Positions 27,459 through 36,913 are shown, numbered from the stretch's first letter. The stretch: DNA of 64,000 bases from Devosia sp. SD17-2 (GCF_029201565.1 NZ_CP104002.1:2497001-2561000); one strand, 5' to 3'. The notes: generated from the sequence alone by a model not told the origin. Made by a program: numbers and translations.

Positions 27459-30400
27459 GCGACGACAGCGACCCGGTTGCCATCGTCGCGCTGTTCGAGC
27501 GGCGCTATGGCGGACAGTCGCTGGCGCTCGCCTGCCACGCGGCCGCGGCGCATCGGCTGCGCCCCGAGCTGGTGGCACTGATCCGGACCAACTTCCTGCG
27601 CGGCCCGGCGCGGCTCGACCCTTTGCACGATGCCGACCTTCTATTCGGACCGCTGTGCCGCGACCAGGGCGGCGGCTTCTTCGAGATGCCCCCGGACGTT
27701 CGCCACCACCTGCTGCGGTTGCTCGACGCCGAGCAACTGCGGCCTGGAAACACCGACTTCCCGTCGCGACGGGTCGCGCACTTCCTGCGCCACTACTTTG
27801 CCCACGTGCGCGAGGCCGATCCGCGCTACACGCAGCCGCGCTACCGGCGCTACATGCACGAGAACATGTGGCGGGCGCTGGCGCTCGATGATCCGGAACT
27901 GGCGCAGCGGCATATCTTCGACCACGCCGAGGCGCGCAATGCCGTGACCTGGCAACAGCTCGGCCGGGCGCCGCGCGGCGGCGGCATCGTCGCCGTAGCG
28001 GGCCCGGTACTCGCCACGCTGCGCGACGAGATGGCCTATCTCGCGGCGCAGGACCTGATCGCAGACGGCTACAGCGACATGGCGCTGACCGTGCTGGGCG
28101 GCATCGATGGCAGCGCGCTGCAGTTCGGGAACCGCACGCTCGCCGCGCCGCAGCGTCTCGTCGACGACATCCGGCAATTCCGTCAGCGCCGCGAGAACAC
28201 GGTCGTCTCCTCGCAGCCCGCGGATCAGGGCGCCGACGGGCCTGGCAAGGTCGCGCACGGCCTCGACGTCGCGCTGCAGATCGATGCCAGCAAGCTCATG
28301 CTGGCGGACAACGAGCTTCATGCGGCGGTCGGCACCGACGACGAAGCGGCGGTTGCTAAGGTTCTCGACGCCCGCTTGGAGCTGATCGACACGCTCGACA
28401 GCCGTGGCTGGGCCGCGCTCCACCGCTCCACCCGCTCTCGCTCGACCGCCATCAGCAGGCTGCTGCTTGAACGAGGCGCCACGGTAGATCGTCCGGCCGC
28501 CCTGCTCCACACACCGCTCTATTGCGCCGCCGAATGGGGCGCGACCGCCATCGCGAAGCTGCTGCTCGATGCCGGCGCCGATCCGTCGGCGCCAACCGCC
28601 GACAAGTCGACTCCGTTGATGACCGCGTCCTATCACGGCCACCGCGAAATGGTCGAACTGCTGCTCGCCGCCATGGGGCCAAATCTCGCGGCGATCGATG
28701 CGACGAACGACCGAGGCATGTCGGCTCTGCAGGCCGCGGTCGAGCTGGGCAGTCTCGCGCTGTTCGACCGCCTGATCGCAGCGGGAGCCCGGGTCCCTGT
28801 CCCCTCCAGCGGGCAATGGACGCTGCTGCACTCGGCGGCAAGGAGCGGCAATGCAGCCCTCGTGGCCCGGCTGATCGCGGAGGGTTATCCGGTCGACGGC
28901 CCCGATGCGGATGGCTGGACGCCGCTTCTCGTCGCCGGCCAGACTAACACGGGGCGCGAGGCGGTCGAACTGCTTCTCGAGTGCGGCGCCGACCCGGTTC
29001 GGCCGCAAGTCTACGGTTGGGCCCCGGCTCAGATCGCCTCGCACTGGAACCAGCGTGCCGTGCTCGGGGCGCTGGTCGAGTTCGGCGTGTCGATGGGCGC
29101 GCCCAACGGCTCGGGGCGCAGCACCTACCTCGGCGCCGCTGCTGCCGGCGCAGCCGACACGCTGGCCTTCCTGCTCGATGCCGACGGGGTCCTGCCGAAA
29201 GAGGTGGATGTGCGAGGCCAAAGCGCCGCGGCGCTCGCGGTGGCCTCAGGTAACACGGCGGCGGTCGAGGTGCTGCTCAACTCGCCGAAGATGGGCGCCG
29301 ATAGCGCCACTGCTCTGCTCGAGCAGGCGGTCAGGCAGAAGAAGCCGGACATCATCCGCTTTCTCCTCGGCAGCGATCGGGTGCCGCCCGTGCCGCGCCG
29401 GCCCGACGAAAGCTGGGTGTGGACGGCGTTCGACCTGGCCGAGGAGCGCGATGCGACGCTTGCGGCGCTGATCGCCTGCCCGAGCATCGACCTCCCCGAC
29501 CGGAATGGGCGGGCCCTCGTCGTGGACGTCGCCGAAGCGGGACTTACCGCCTCTATGGACGCGCTTATCGGCCGTGGTGTCGGCCTCGATGTCGCCGATA
29601 CGACGCTCGAAACGCCGCTGGGCGCGGGAGTACGGGCCGGCGAGCTCGAGATCGTCGAAAAGCTGCTGTCCGCAGGCGCCGATCCGGACCTGCCGTCGAA
29701 GGGAACGCCGCCGATCCTCGCCGCCAGCGGCGCGATTCTCCTCGCCCTGCTCGCACACCGCGCCAGCGTCGACGCGCTACTGCCGGATGGGCGCAACGCG
29801 CTGCACCTGCTCGCCGCTAGCGAAGATACCAGCACCGGAGCCGCCGAACTCAACGCCCTGATGGCAGCCGGACTGTCGACCGCCGACGTCGACAGTTCTG
29901 GCAGAACCCCGCTGCACGTCGCCGCCGAGGCTGGGCGGCTGACGAAGCTCGCCAGGCTCCTGGCGAGGGGGGCCGAGGTAGAAGCGGTCAACCTGTACGG
30001 GCAGACGCCATTGCTGTCGGCGATTGCGGCCGGCCAGGCGGGCACCGCCGACGCCCTGCTCGACAAGGGCGCGAACCCCGGCGCGCACTTGCCGGGAGGC
30101 TGGTCGGCCTTGCACCTCGCCGTGGAACGGGGCCTGATGGAGCTGGTCGAACGTCTGTGGCCGCTGAGCGTAGACCCCACCGCTCCGGCCGCGGATCCGC
30201 CGCGCAACGTCCTACAGGTGGCGGCGGAGGCGGGGCTCCCCGAGATGGCGGAGCTGCTGCTAAGGCTGCGGTTCGGCGCCGACATGGCAGCGCCAAATTC
30301 ACCCACGCCGCTTGTCCTTGCGCTGCAGGGCAGCGGCTTCAAAGTGGCGGAGCTGCTGCTCGAGGCTGGTGCGAGCGTGCGCGCCGTCGATCCGGGCAGC

Positions 30401-30514
30401 GGAAAAGCGGTCCACGAAATCGCTTCGGACCGCTTCCGCCGCCTGCTGCAGACCAACCGGCTTACCGCCGAGGACCGCGCCGTGCTGGAGCGCATCATCG
30501 GCCATCGCGACTAG
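27455..30514 (+). CDS. Large ankyrin-repeat protein with conflict-type N-terminal domain
   Basis: A 1019-residue protein with about 20 ankyrin-like repeats from residue 285 to 1010, recognisable by TPLY..AEWGATAIAKLLLDAGADP and TPLHVAAEAGRLTKLARLL. Residues 1-110 (DLLFGPLCRDQGGGFFEMP and VRHHLLRLL) recall a helical domain seen in cyanobacterial NACHT/WD40-type effectors. No signal peptide or membrane helix is visible. It is the last gene of the coupled operon and could be the target-recognition or scaffold part. Its stop overlaps that of the convergent DotN-like gene by CTAG. Confidence 0.82.
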   Translation: MSDDSDPVAIVALFERRYGGQSLALACHAAAAHRLRPELVALIRTNFLRGPARLDPLHDADLLFGPLCRDQGGGFFEMPPDVRHHLLRLLDAEQLRPGNTDFPSRRVAHFLRHYFAHVREADPRYTQPRYRRYMHENMWRALALDDPELAQRHIFDHAEARNAVTWQQLGRAPRGGGIVAVAGPVLATLRDEMAYLAAQDLIADGYSDMALTVLGGIDGSALQFGNRTLAAPQRLVDDIRQFRQRRENTVVSSQPADQGADGPGKVAHGLDVALQIDASKLMLADNELHAAVGTDDEAAVAKVLDARLELIDTLDSRGWAALHRSTRSRSTAISRLLLERGATVDRPAALLHTPLYCAAEWGATAIAKLLLDAGADPSAPTADKSTPLMTASYHGHREMVELLLAAMGPNLAAIDATNDRGMSALQAAVELGSLALFDRLIAAGARVPVPSSGQWTLLHSAARSGNAALVARLIAEGYPVDGPDADGWTPLLVAGQTNTGREAVELLLECGADPVRPQVYGWAPAQIASHWNQRAVLGALVEFGVSMGAPNGSGRSTYLGAAAAGAADTLAFLLDADGVLPKEVDVRGQSAAALAVASGNTAAVEVLLNSPKMGADSATALLEQAVRQKKPDIIRFLLGSDRVPPVPRRPDESWVWTAFDLAEERDATLAALIACPSIDLPDRNGRALVVDVAEAGLTASMDALIGRGVGLDVADTTLETPLGAGVRAGELEIVEKLLSAGADPDLPSKGTPPILAASGAILLALLAHRASVDALLPDGRNALHLLAASEDTSTGAAELNALMAAGLSTADVDSSGRTPLHVAAEAGRLTKLARLLARGAEVEAVNLYGQTPLLSAIAAGQAGTADALLDKGANPGAHLPGGWSALHLAVERGLMELVERLWPLSVDPTAPAADPPRNVLQVAAEAGLPEMAELLLRLRFGADMAAPNSPTPLVLALQGSGFKVAELLLEAGASVRAVDPGSGKAVHEIASDRFRRLLQTNRLTAEDRAVLERIIGHRD

Positions 30515-31653
30515 GGCGCTGCGACCACCGGCCCGTCGGCACTGCGGACTGCATCGGCGATGGCGACAAGGGACGACAGGTCCATATGGGACGCCAACAG
30601 CGAGCCGAACGGCCCATCTTTGGATCGCCAGTAGGCGAGAATCTGGGGGAAGCGGTTGAACTGCAGCTCGCCATCGCGAACGATCTGACGACCGGAGGCC
30701 AGCAGGCGCAACCCGTGTGCGCCGTTTAACGCAGCGCGGTATTCTTCGGGCGAGGCACGGCCCGCCAGCCACTGCTCGAACTGACCTGCATCGTCGGTTC
30801 CGACCTCCTCGATCGCCGCCCGCCGTCGGTCGGTGAATGCGGCCAGTGCGGCGTTGGCCTGGTCGGCTGCACGGCCCTGACTGATGCGGCACACAAAAAT
30901 CACGCGCATCCAGGTGTTCAGGTCGACCTGGCTGAGTTCGGGCAGCCAGACCAACCAGCCGGCACCTGCGGGGCTGACCCGGTCGAGGTTGATGACGTTG
31001 GCGCAAAATCCGCAGGTCGTGAAGAACTGTGACGCCGTCACGGCCCCCGCCGGTCCGACCGCCGCTTGGTAGAGCTCGCAGCGGAAACCGCAATATCGGC
31101 AGATGCCGTCGTCGCGGTCGTTGACGCTCCCGGCCAACCTGCGGTCGGTTTCGGAGTCGCTCAGAACGCGAAGCGGCCGAGGCTGGCCGGCTGAGGGATA
31201 GGACAGTCCGAACTGCGGGCCCGTGCCATCGGCCCGGTAAGCGTCCGAGCGCTCCAGGAAGGCCAGCGGGTCGCGCAGCGATGCCGTGTCGCTGCCGTCG
31301 GTGATCATGCCCAGCGGATCGTGCAGAACGAGGTCAGCCACCTGCCTGAAGATGATGCCGTTCTCCTCCATCTGGATCTTCAACGGCGGGTTCTGCTCGC
31401 CGATGGCGGAAAAGAAGGTTGCCGCGTCGCGGAGCAGCTTCGCCGCCAGCTCACTGGTTCGCACCGTCTGCAGAACCTCCATTGGATCGCGTTCGACTAG
31501 CACCGCCATCCGCTCGAAGACCCGCGAATTCTCGTCCATCTGCTGCTTCAGGTCGGCATTCTGGCTGCCAATAGTACTGAAGAAACCGGCCGCATCTCGA
31601 AGCAGCTTCGCAGCCAAACTTTTGTGATGGGTGATTACTGTTTGACCCGGCAT
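30511..31653 (-). CDS. DotN/IcmJ-like zinc protein with tandem N-terminal repeat
   Basis: A 380-residue protein. The C-terminal half resembles type IVB secretion protein DotN/IcmJ: ICRYCGFRCELYQ near 185, FFTTCGFCANVINLD near 210, and WLVWLPELSQVDLN near 232. DotN has an HNH-like zinc fold and binds the coupling ATPase DotL in Legionella. The N-terminus has a direct repeat of about 45 residues (LAAKLLRDAAGFFSTIG at 13 and LAAKLLRDAATFFSAIG at 69). No other dot/icm gene is present, but a TraG/VirD4-like ATPase lies at 36910. Confidence 0.75.
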   Translation of the reverse strand: MPGQTVITHHKSLAAKLLRDAAGFFSTIGSQNADLKQQMDENSRVFERMAVLVERDPMEVLQTVRTSELAAKLLRDAATFFSAIGEQNPPLKIQMEENGIIFRQVADLVLHDPLGMITDGSDTASLRDPLAFLERSDAYRADGTGPQFGLSYPSAGQPRPLRVLSDSETDRRLAGSVNDRDDGICRYCGFRCELYQAAVGPAGAVTASQFFTTCGFCANVINLDRVSPAGAGWLVWLPELSQVDLNTWMRVIFVCRISQGRAADQANAALAAFTDRRRAAIEEVGTDDAGQFEQWLAGRASPEEYRAALNGAHGLRLLASGRQIVRDGELQFNRFPQILAYWRSKDGPFGSLLASHMDLSSLVAIADAVRSADGPVVAAP

Positions 31654-31710
31654 CTGACTTCACAAGTTGTCCGTCACTAATACTAGCAGCACCGGGCCGC
31701 GAGGCAAAGG

Positions 31711-31935
31711 CTACCTCTCGCCACCCACACCCTTCATCTCGAGCGCGCCGATACGGTGGCTGAGGATGGGCCAGGCCAGTTCGGTGGTGCGGGCGACCAG
31801 CGCTTCGCTGAGGGCGAGGAGGGCGGCGTTGACGTCCCGTGTTTCGAACGCGGCTGGCAGCAAAACAACGGGGTCAAGAAGAGGGTTTCGCTCAGTTGTG
31901 CCCTCACGCACGCGTGGTTCCTCGGGAGGCGACAT
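31711..31935 (-). CDS. Small hypothetical protein
   Basis: A 74-residue frame starting MSPPEEPRVREGTTERN with an amphipathic helical C-terminus (LLALSEALVARTTELAWPIL). The frame extends upstream to 32034 but that part is arginine-rich and non-conserved in appearance. It lies 57 bp downstream of nothing obvious and just upstream of the DotN-like gene in the same direction, so it could be its small partner. No family is recognised. Confidence 0.35.
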   Translation of the reverse strand: MSPPEEPRVREGTTERNPLLDPVVLLPAAFETRDVNAALLALSEALVARTTELAWPILSHRIGALEMKGVGGER

Positions 31936-32495
31936 GGCTAATCTTCTAGTTAGTAGAAGACGAACGCGCTCCCGGCGACGGGGCGTGCCCGGTATACGCG
32001 GCGCGCGGGACGAAAGTAGCATACCGGCGGGCATTCAGTATTGCCTATGGTGCTCACGTTACCCGCAAGGCAATTTGTATAACGTCTAAGCCCGTCGCTC
32101 CGTGTGACGGGCCTTTTGCTTCGTCTGAGCGGATACTTGGATCGCCATTCACCAGTCGCGGCTCTTGGTCAGCCTGCGCTCGATCTTTTCCTCGATCACT
32201 CTTGTGCTTCCGGTCTATCCGAACGTGATAGCACACTCCCATGGCCTGCTGGGGCTTGTCCGGCGCTCCCGCAGCCCCAATCGTCACTCTTTTGATACTA
32301 CTTTGACCCTCTTATCTATTCGGTAAGTATTCCGGCGCCACTATAGGGCGAATTTCCACCGGGGGGCAAAGTGAACCCTGATCGCCGCATCGATCAGAGT
32401 TTTTCTATTTCGCGGCTCATCACTTCCAAGTGCCAGTTGCTTGAGCTAGCATTCTGCCTGCTGAAGATGGACCCCCAAACTCTCGTCTTCTAGCG

Positions 32496-32532
32496 ATAGC
32501 CCTGCCGGTTCGCCCCGGTTGGGCTATTTTTT
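32496..32532 (+). terminator. Rho-independent terminator without upstream gene
   Basis: ATAGCCC at 32496 pairs with GGGCTAT at 32521, with a second inner G/C pairing in the loop, and is followed by six T. No plus-strand protein gene precedes it, so it may end a small RNA. Confidence 0.65.
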
Positions 32533-32589
32533 GGAAACAACAAATTGGAGGCGCGGGAAGCGACAGCAAGGAGTGATCGCCGAAACTGA

Positions 32590-32628
32590 AAAAAAAGCCT
32601 GCCCCCTTTCGGAGACGGGCTTTTGAAG
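32590..32628 (-). terminator. Terminator of the small minus-strand gene
   Basis: On the minus strand AAAAGCCCGTCTCC and GGGGGCAGGCTTTT pair imperfectly and are followed by a run of eight T in total. It lies just after the stop codon at 32646. Confidence 0.6.
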
Positions 32629-32645
32629 CGGATATTGAGGTGCAG

Positions 32646-32819
32646 CTAGTACACGCCCAGGCGAGCGGCAAATGACTGGCCGTCGTCGCCCGCTGCACCG
32701 CTCGGAGACTGCCTGAGATCCTGATTAGTCCAGATAGGACGCTGTGGGAATTCGGGCGCTCTGCCGACGATCTCGTCCACAACCAGCGAGCCATCATAGA
32801 CGGCAATGGCGATGCTCAA
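32646..32819 (-). CDS. Short hypothetical protein (possible remnant)
   Basis: A 57-residue frame from a TTG start (MSIAIAVYDGSLVVDEIVGR ... SFAARLGVY). It is preceded by CAGGA and followed by a terminator, which supports expression. The start is weak and a stop codon lies closely upstream, so it may be the tail of a decayed longer gene. No family is recognised. Confidence 0.35.
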   Translation of the reverse strand: MSIAIAVYDGSLVVDEIVGRAPEFPQRPIWTNQDLRQSPSGAAGDDGQSFAARLGVY

Positions 32820-33066
32820 AATGATCCTGCATCAGGGAAGTCATCGGGGATGCGTTTGTACACCGCCTGGTTTACCTGAGTACAAACACGGCGAAGCGGG
32901 AACGGTCCTGCTCAGTGTTGGAAATTGGTCATCCAGCTTGGTGCTAATCCAACGCGGCGCAGAATCGAAACGTTCATCCCGTAACAGAGACCATCTCTCC
33001 ACCGGTACCAGCAAGCGTCCCTTCTGGATGCTAGCCGCTGCGCCAATCATCTCTCAAGGCCTTCGT

Positions 33067-35379
33067 TCACCGCGTGGGGACTTGCCGTTGCAGATAGCTC
33101 TGCATCAAGAGAGTGGGCACGTTCGCGGCTGGTCCGGTGCCGTAGAGATGGATGACGTCGAGATCAACATCCGCGGGAATGCTGGCCGCCAATGACCTCA
33201 GATAACCGGCGGCATGAGCGGCTGGTGAATGCGGGATATCGACGCTGAAACGCTGTCCCAAAACGAGGCGAACCCTACATGCATCCGGTCCGGTCGCCCA
33301 GTCGCGGATCGTCGCGATCAGAGAAGGCGATGGCCCGTCTGGGGGGAACCTGTAGTCCTGCGCGGGCAATGCGAGCAGTAGTTCAGTTGTATCCAGCGCG
33401 ACGGGATCGTTGATCGATCCATCGGGCGAGACGATATGTACCGAGCGGCGCGCTGGCCGAGCAACTACGCCTTTTTCCTGACTACGCCCAAATTCCTCCA
33501 GCAACGCACGTAGTAAAACAGTGTCGTAGTGCTGGTCGTCGTCATCGAGCTCGTCGAAAGATACCATATTCGGATGCTGGCGTGCCGTATTATCCCGTGC
33601 CCCATCCACAGGATGCCACCCATCCAACGCACGATCGACAACCCAGCGACGGTGCTCGGTTTGAGCCAGCTTTGCCATCATGCGATGTTCGGGCGGTGCA
33701 GCGAGGCGGCCGCCGAGGATGGCGGAACAGTCGATGTTCTCGGGCACGGCGTTCAACATTCGGGCGGTTTCCGTGTCGATCTTGGGAAGGGTCGCTTCGC
33801 CCATACCGCGCCATTGTAAGTCGAGGTCCACCAGCTTCACAGGCGCATGACGAACGGCACGGCGATTGGCTTCCTTCATGGTCTGTGGCATCGATTGCCA
33901 GGCGCGGTCGAGCGTATCCGCGCCGACCCCGCTCCGCCGCTTTTTCTCGTAGGCCCCGTGCAGTTCAGCGGCTAACTCATCCTCATCCTTGACGAGGAAG
34001 GTCGCGCCTTCGATGGTCGGCTCAACGGCGCCAAACAGCTTGCAGAAGCCGAGGGGATCGCGGTCGTCATAAACCTCGGTTTCAATACCCGCCCCCCAAA
34101 CAGCCAGAAAGATCGCCGCGGGTGGGCAACGACCCAAGCACATGGCGTGCTCTAGCCGCAATCCGGCCGCCAGATTGGTGGCATCCTCACCGCAGCAGAA
34201 CACATAGGCCGTGACTGGATTGTCGGCGACCTCCAAAGGATCGAGTTCTTCCGCACGCGAAAAATCCATTGATTGAACATCGAGTGGAACGAACCTGATG
34301 ACGGGGGCTGCGTCCGTGGGCAGACTAGCGGCGGCAAGACCGGGCCGCTGCGCCCAGAAGCGCTTGGCGACGATATTGGCGTCCTTATCGATTACGGTAA
34401 TGCGAGGCGGGTGTAGGTCATTGGCTATGGCGCTCTGCAGCGCCTCAAGCAGGATCGCCTCCCCCTGGTCGCCCATGCCGACGATAACAAGATGGACCCG
34501 CGGCTGATTGCACTCGCGGGCGTGGCGCGCGAGGTGGGCGCGGCGCAGCAGATTGCGAGCACTTTCCCGCTTAACGCTGAAGGTACGAACACCCTCGGCC
34601 AAGGGGAAGCCGCGGTCCGAACTTTCGCGCAGATCATCAGCGAAGCTGGGCGATGCAACATGGGCATAGATATTAGCCCCCTGCTCCAGCGCGTGGGCAG
34701 CAGCAGCGATCTCGATATTGGTGACATCATTGCCGGCGGCGACAACAATGATGTCGGCGGATGCGAGCCGTCCGCGCTCAAGACTCGACAAATCTGTTAG
34801 GTCACCAGCGATAAGCAAAACGCCATTGTTGCGGGCGATAAGTTGCGCCGGCCCCTCAAAGCGCTCATCGATGGCGGTTATGGCATAATTGTGGGACTTG
34901 AGGCTCTGGGCGACAGCGCGATTAACCGTGCCAAAGCCAAGAAGGACAGCGCGACGACGCGGCTCGCGCCAATGGGCGGTGGATCGCAAAGCGATTGGTA
35001 TCCCATGCTCGCGCCGCCAGGCCTGCCAGCGAAGCAACAGCGGATCTCCGAAATTCCTGGCGAAAAGGGCGATTACGGCGCTTGATGATATAGCCACCGC
35101 TGCGTAGCTGAGAAACGTAAGTATGGCGGTAAGCCATGGGTTGTTCTTTGCGCCATCAGGCAGGGAAAAGCCTACGACGAACATCTGCAGGCTGCGATAG
35201 AGGCTACTGAAAATCGGCAGGCCTTCTGAGCTGGGCTGCCGCGCCGCTTCAAAAGCCATCAGACCTGCGGTCAGCACGACAAAGAAGGCCACCGACAGCC
35301 CATACTTGCGCAAAACCTCGCCGTGCTTTGCGAGACCGTCCCTGAGCGCGATACGTTTGTTCGCCTTGGCCGTCTGCAT
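33067..35379 (-). CDS. Membrane TrkA-N (RCK-like) protein with RyR domain
   Basis: A 770-residue protein from the ATG at 35379 (MQTAKANKRIALRDG), preceded by GGAGGGG. Two membrane segments lie at about 28-45 and 82-107. Two Rossmann TrkA-N-like domains follow (RRAVLLGFGTVNRAV near 148; VHLVIVGMGDQGEAI near 296). A RyR domain is visible at about 570-622 (EHRRWVVDRALDGWHP then HPNMVSFDELDDDDQHYD). RCK domains bind nucleotides and gate channels. The likely role is a nucleotide-sensing membrane effector. It is divergent from the SLOG operon. Confidence 0.82.
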   Translation of the reverse strand: MQTAKANKRIALRDGLAKHGEVLRKYGLSVAFFVVLTAGLMAFEAARQPSSEGLPIFSSLYRSLQMFVVGFSLPDGAKNNPWLTAILTFLSYAAVAISSSAVIALFARNFGDPLLLRWQAWRREHGIPIALRSTAHWREPRRRAVLLGFGTVNRAVAQSLKSHNYAITAIDERFEGPAQLIARNNGVLLIAGDLTDLSSLERGRLASADIIVVAAGNDVTNIEIAAAAHALEQGANIYAHVASPSFADDLRESSDRGFPLAEGVRTFSVKRESARNLLRRAHLARHARECNQPRVHLVIVGMGDQGEAILLEALQSAIANDLHPPRITVIDKDANIVAKRFWAQRPGLAAASLPTDAAPVIRFVPLDVQSMDFSRAEELDPLEVADNPVTAYVFCCGEDATNLAAGLRLEHAMCLGRCPPAAIFLAVWGAGIETEVYDDRDPLGFCKLFGAVEPTIEGATFLVKDEDELAAELHGAYEKKRRSGVGADTLDRAWQSMPQTMKEANRRAVRHAPVKLVDLDLQWRGMGEATLPKIDTETARMLNAVPENIDCSAILGGRLAAPPEHRMMAKLAQTEHRRWVVDRALDGWHPVDGARDNTARQHPNMVSFDELDDDDQHYDTVLLRALLEEFGRSQEKGVVARPARRSVHIVSPDGSINDPVALDTTELLLALPAQDYRFPPDGPSPSLIATIRDWATGPDACRVRLVLGQRFSVDIPHSPAAHAAGYLRSLAASIPADVDLDVIHLYGTGPAANVPTLLMQSYLQRQVPTR

Positions 35380-35424
35380 TGCACCCCTCCAACGCAACCA
35401 ATATTTTAATCAGTAACTCAAAAC

Positions 35425-35430
35425 TATAAT
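35425..35430 (+). promoter_or_regulatory. Possible -10 element of the SLOG/TraG/patatin operon
   Basis: A perfect TATAAT lies 35 bp upstream of the SLOG start codon in an AT-rich 85-bp spacer between divergent genes. No clear -35 match is seen, and the same spacer must also hold the promoter of the TrkA/RyR gene. Confidence 0.4.
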
Positions 35431-35464
35431 AGGCACTTTTGCCACCAGGTTGGAGAGTGTTGTG

Positions 35465-36091
35465 GTGAGCAGAGCCCGTATCTTCACCATCGGCGTGGTG
35501 GGACATCGCTGGAACCGCATGGATCAGCGCCAGGAACCGCAACTGACCGTGACCATCGGCAGGCTGTTCGCCGCCATCGATGAAGCGTTGCAGACGACGA
35601 CGATAAGGCTCGTCACAGGGTTAGCGGAAGGGGCTGACCATGTCGCTGCCCAGGCCATGCCGCCACGATGGCACCTCTTGGCGGTCCTGCCGATGCCCGA
35701 GAAAGCGTATGAAGGCCACCTCAAGACCCATGGCACCGGCCATCCGCAAGAGGCTATCGAGCGGCTGAGAGAATTGCTGGCTCGTCCGCATAGCGATCGG
35801 GTCGAGATTTCACTCGCAACGCCGGACGAACGTTACGTAGCCGTGCAGAAGGCGATCCTGGCGGATACCAATCTGCTGATCGCCATCTGGGATGGTGCGG
35901 GGGGCGCCGGCACCGGAGGTACTAATGACAGCATAACCAAGGCTCTGGCCAATGACACCTTGGTCGTCTGGATCGATTCTGACCAGGACAGAAACAGAGG
36001 ATGGCGTCGCATTACCGCAATGTCGTCAGATGGCCCAGCCATAACGCAGGATATCGGTCCTCCTCAACTCTCGGAGGAACTACGCCGTTAA
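35465..36091 (+). CDS. SLOG-domain protein
   Basis: A 208-residue Rossmannoid SLOG-family protein. Visible motifs are TIGVVGHRWNRM near the N-terminus, LVTGLAEGADHVAAQ near 50, and ADTNLLIAIWDGAGGAGTGGTNDSI near 135. SLOG proteins bind or process nucleotide-derived ligands and often act as sensors in conflict operons. GTG at 35465 is preferred, 10 nt after GGAG; GTG 35462 or TTG 35450 are possible. It opens an operon with an unknown protein, a TraG/VirD4-like ATPase and a patatin. Confidence 0.8.
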   Translation: MSRARIFTIGVVGHRWNRMDQRQEPQLTVTIGRLFAAIDEALQTTTIRLVTGLAEGADHVAAQAMPPRWHLLAVLPMPEKAYEGHLKTHGTGHPQEAIERLRELLARPHSDRVEISLATPDERYVAVQKAILADTNLLIAIWDGAGGAGTGGTNDSITKALANDTLVVWIDSDQDRNRGWRRITAMSSDGPAITQDIGPPQLSEELRR

Positions 36092-36181
36092 TCCTGTGCT
36101 CTGCCTGCCCGCACCGCAAAGCCCTTGCATTGTACGGCTTTCCGGGTCCATGCTCAGGGGCCAGGAGCAGGGGCACAGTTA

Positions 36182-36913
36182 ATGGCCGAGGGCGGTCGGA
36201 ACGGCAGTGCTGGCGGACTCTACGCGCCGACGAAATGGGTCGGTGCGCCGATCATCGCGGGCGAATGGTTCGACGTCCTGTCCGGCGAAGCCTCCGAAAT
36301 TCTTACCATCCTGGGGGAATATCTTCAGAGCGCCGAATTGCCTGCATTTCTGGCCCAGGCGCAGATCCACGGGATGCGGGCGATGGAACTCAATGCCTAT
36401 CCTGATTGGCTGCTGATGGAGTGCCAAGCGCAGATCAATAGCGAGTCCGTGGCTCTTTTCAATTTCATGTTCGGTCCTACTGGTGCCATCCTGCTCGATG
36501 GCCGTGCCGACGCACTACATGCCTTCAATAGATTGGTCGGCGTCAACATCGTCGATCCGCAGGCTGCAGGCGAATATTTGTCGTTCTTTTGCAGCGCAGT
36601 CCGCTCGGGCCTTGGGCGCTTCGAGATTATCGGCTCGATCGCCGATCTGGCCTTTTCGCAAGGCACGACACGCAGCCAGAAAGCTGCCGTCCGGCGGCAG
36701 CTCAAGCCCCTGAGGCAAGTGCAAGCCGACGAGTCCGGCATAGTGTTCCAGACAACGGTCCGCTACGGGCCATCGCTGTTCTATAGCCTGTTCCGCGTCC
36801 CTCCCGCTGGCCGAGTCGAAATGCTCGAGGACCACGAGATCGATGTCGAGGCGATGCTTGACACGGAATTCTTTGAGGGCCCCTTCCGCATTCCTGCTGC
36901 GAGGCCGCAATGA
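36182..36913 (+). CDS. Hypothetical protein coupled to the TraG/VirD4-like gene
   Basis: A 243-residue protein from the ATG at 36182 (MAEGGRNGSAGGLYAPTKW), with GGAGCAGGGG upstream. It is mostly helical in appearance (SEILTILGEYLQSAELPAFLAQAQ) with no membrane segment or metal motif. No family is recognised. Its stop overlaps the start of the TraG/VirD4-like gene (ATGA), suggesting that it is an obligate partner of that ATPase. Confidence 0.65.
   Translation: MAEGGRNGSAGGLYAPTKWVGAPIIAGEWFDVLSGEASEILTILGEYLQSAELPAFLAQAQIHGMRAMELNAYPDWLLMECQAQINSESVALFNFMFGPTGAILLDGRADALHAFNRLVGVNIVDPQAAGEYLSFFCSAVRSGLGRFEIIGSIADLAFSQGTTRSQKAAVRRQLKPLRQVQADESGIVFQTTVRYGPSLFYSLFRVPPAGRVEMLEDHEIDVEAMLDTEFFEGPFRIPAARPQ

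Larger units (their letters stand above)
31936..32645. other. Non-coding stretch with a cluster of terminator-like hairpins
   Basis: About 700 bp without a convincing gene, but with plus-strand hairpins each followed by T-runs at 32090-32117 (GCCCGTC/GACGGGC), 32378-32404 (CTGATCG/CGATCAG) and 32496-32532 (ATAGCCC/GGGCTAT, six T). This suggests one or more short untranslated transcripts. Confidence 0.45.

Noticed and set aside
27641-29221. A 526-codon minus-strand open frame inside the ankyrin gene
   Set aside because: Repetitive GC-rich ankyrin coding sequence leaves open antisense frames; there is no ribosome site or motif.
31936-32645. A retron non-coding RNA
   Set aside because: No reverse transcriptase is encoded in the window, and no msr/msd-like paired flanks were found by eye.
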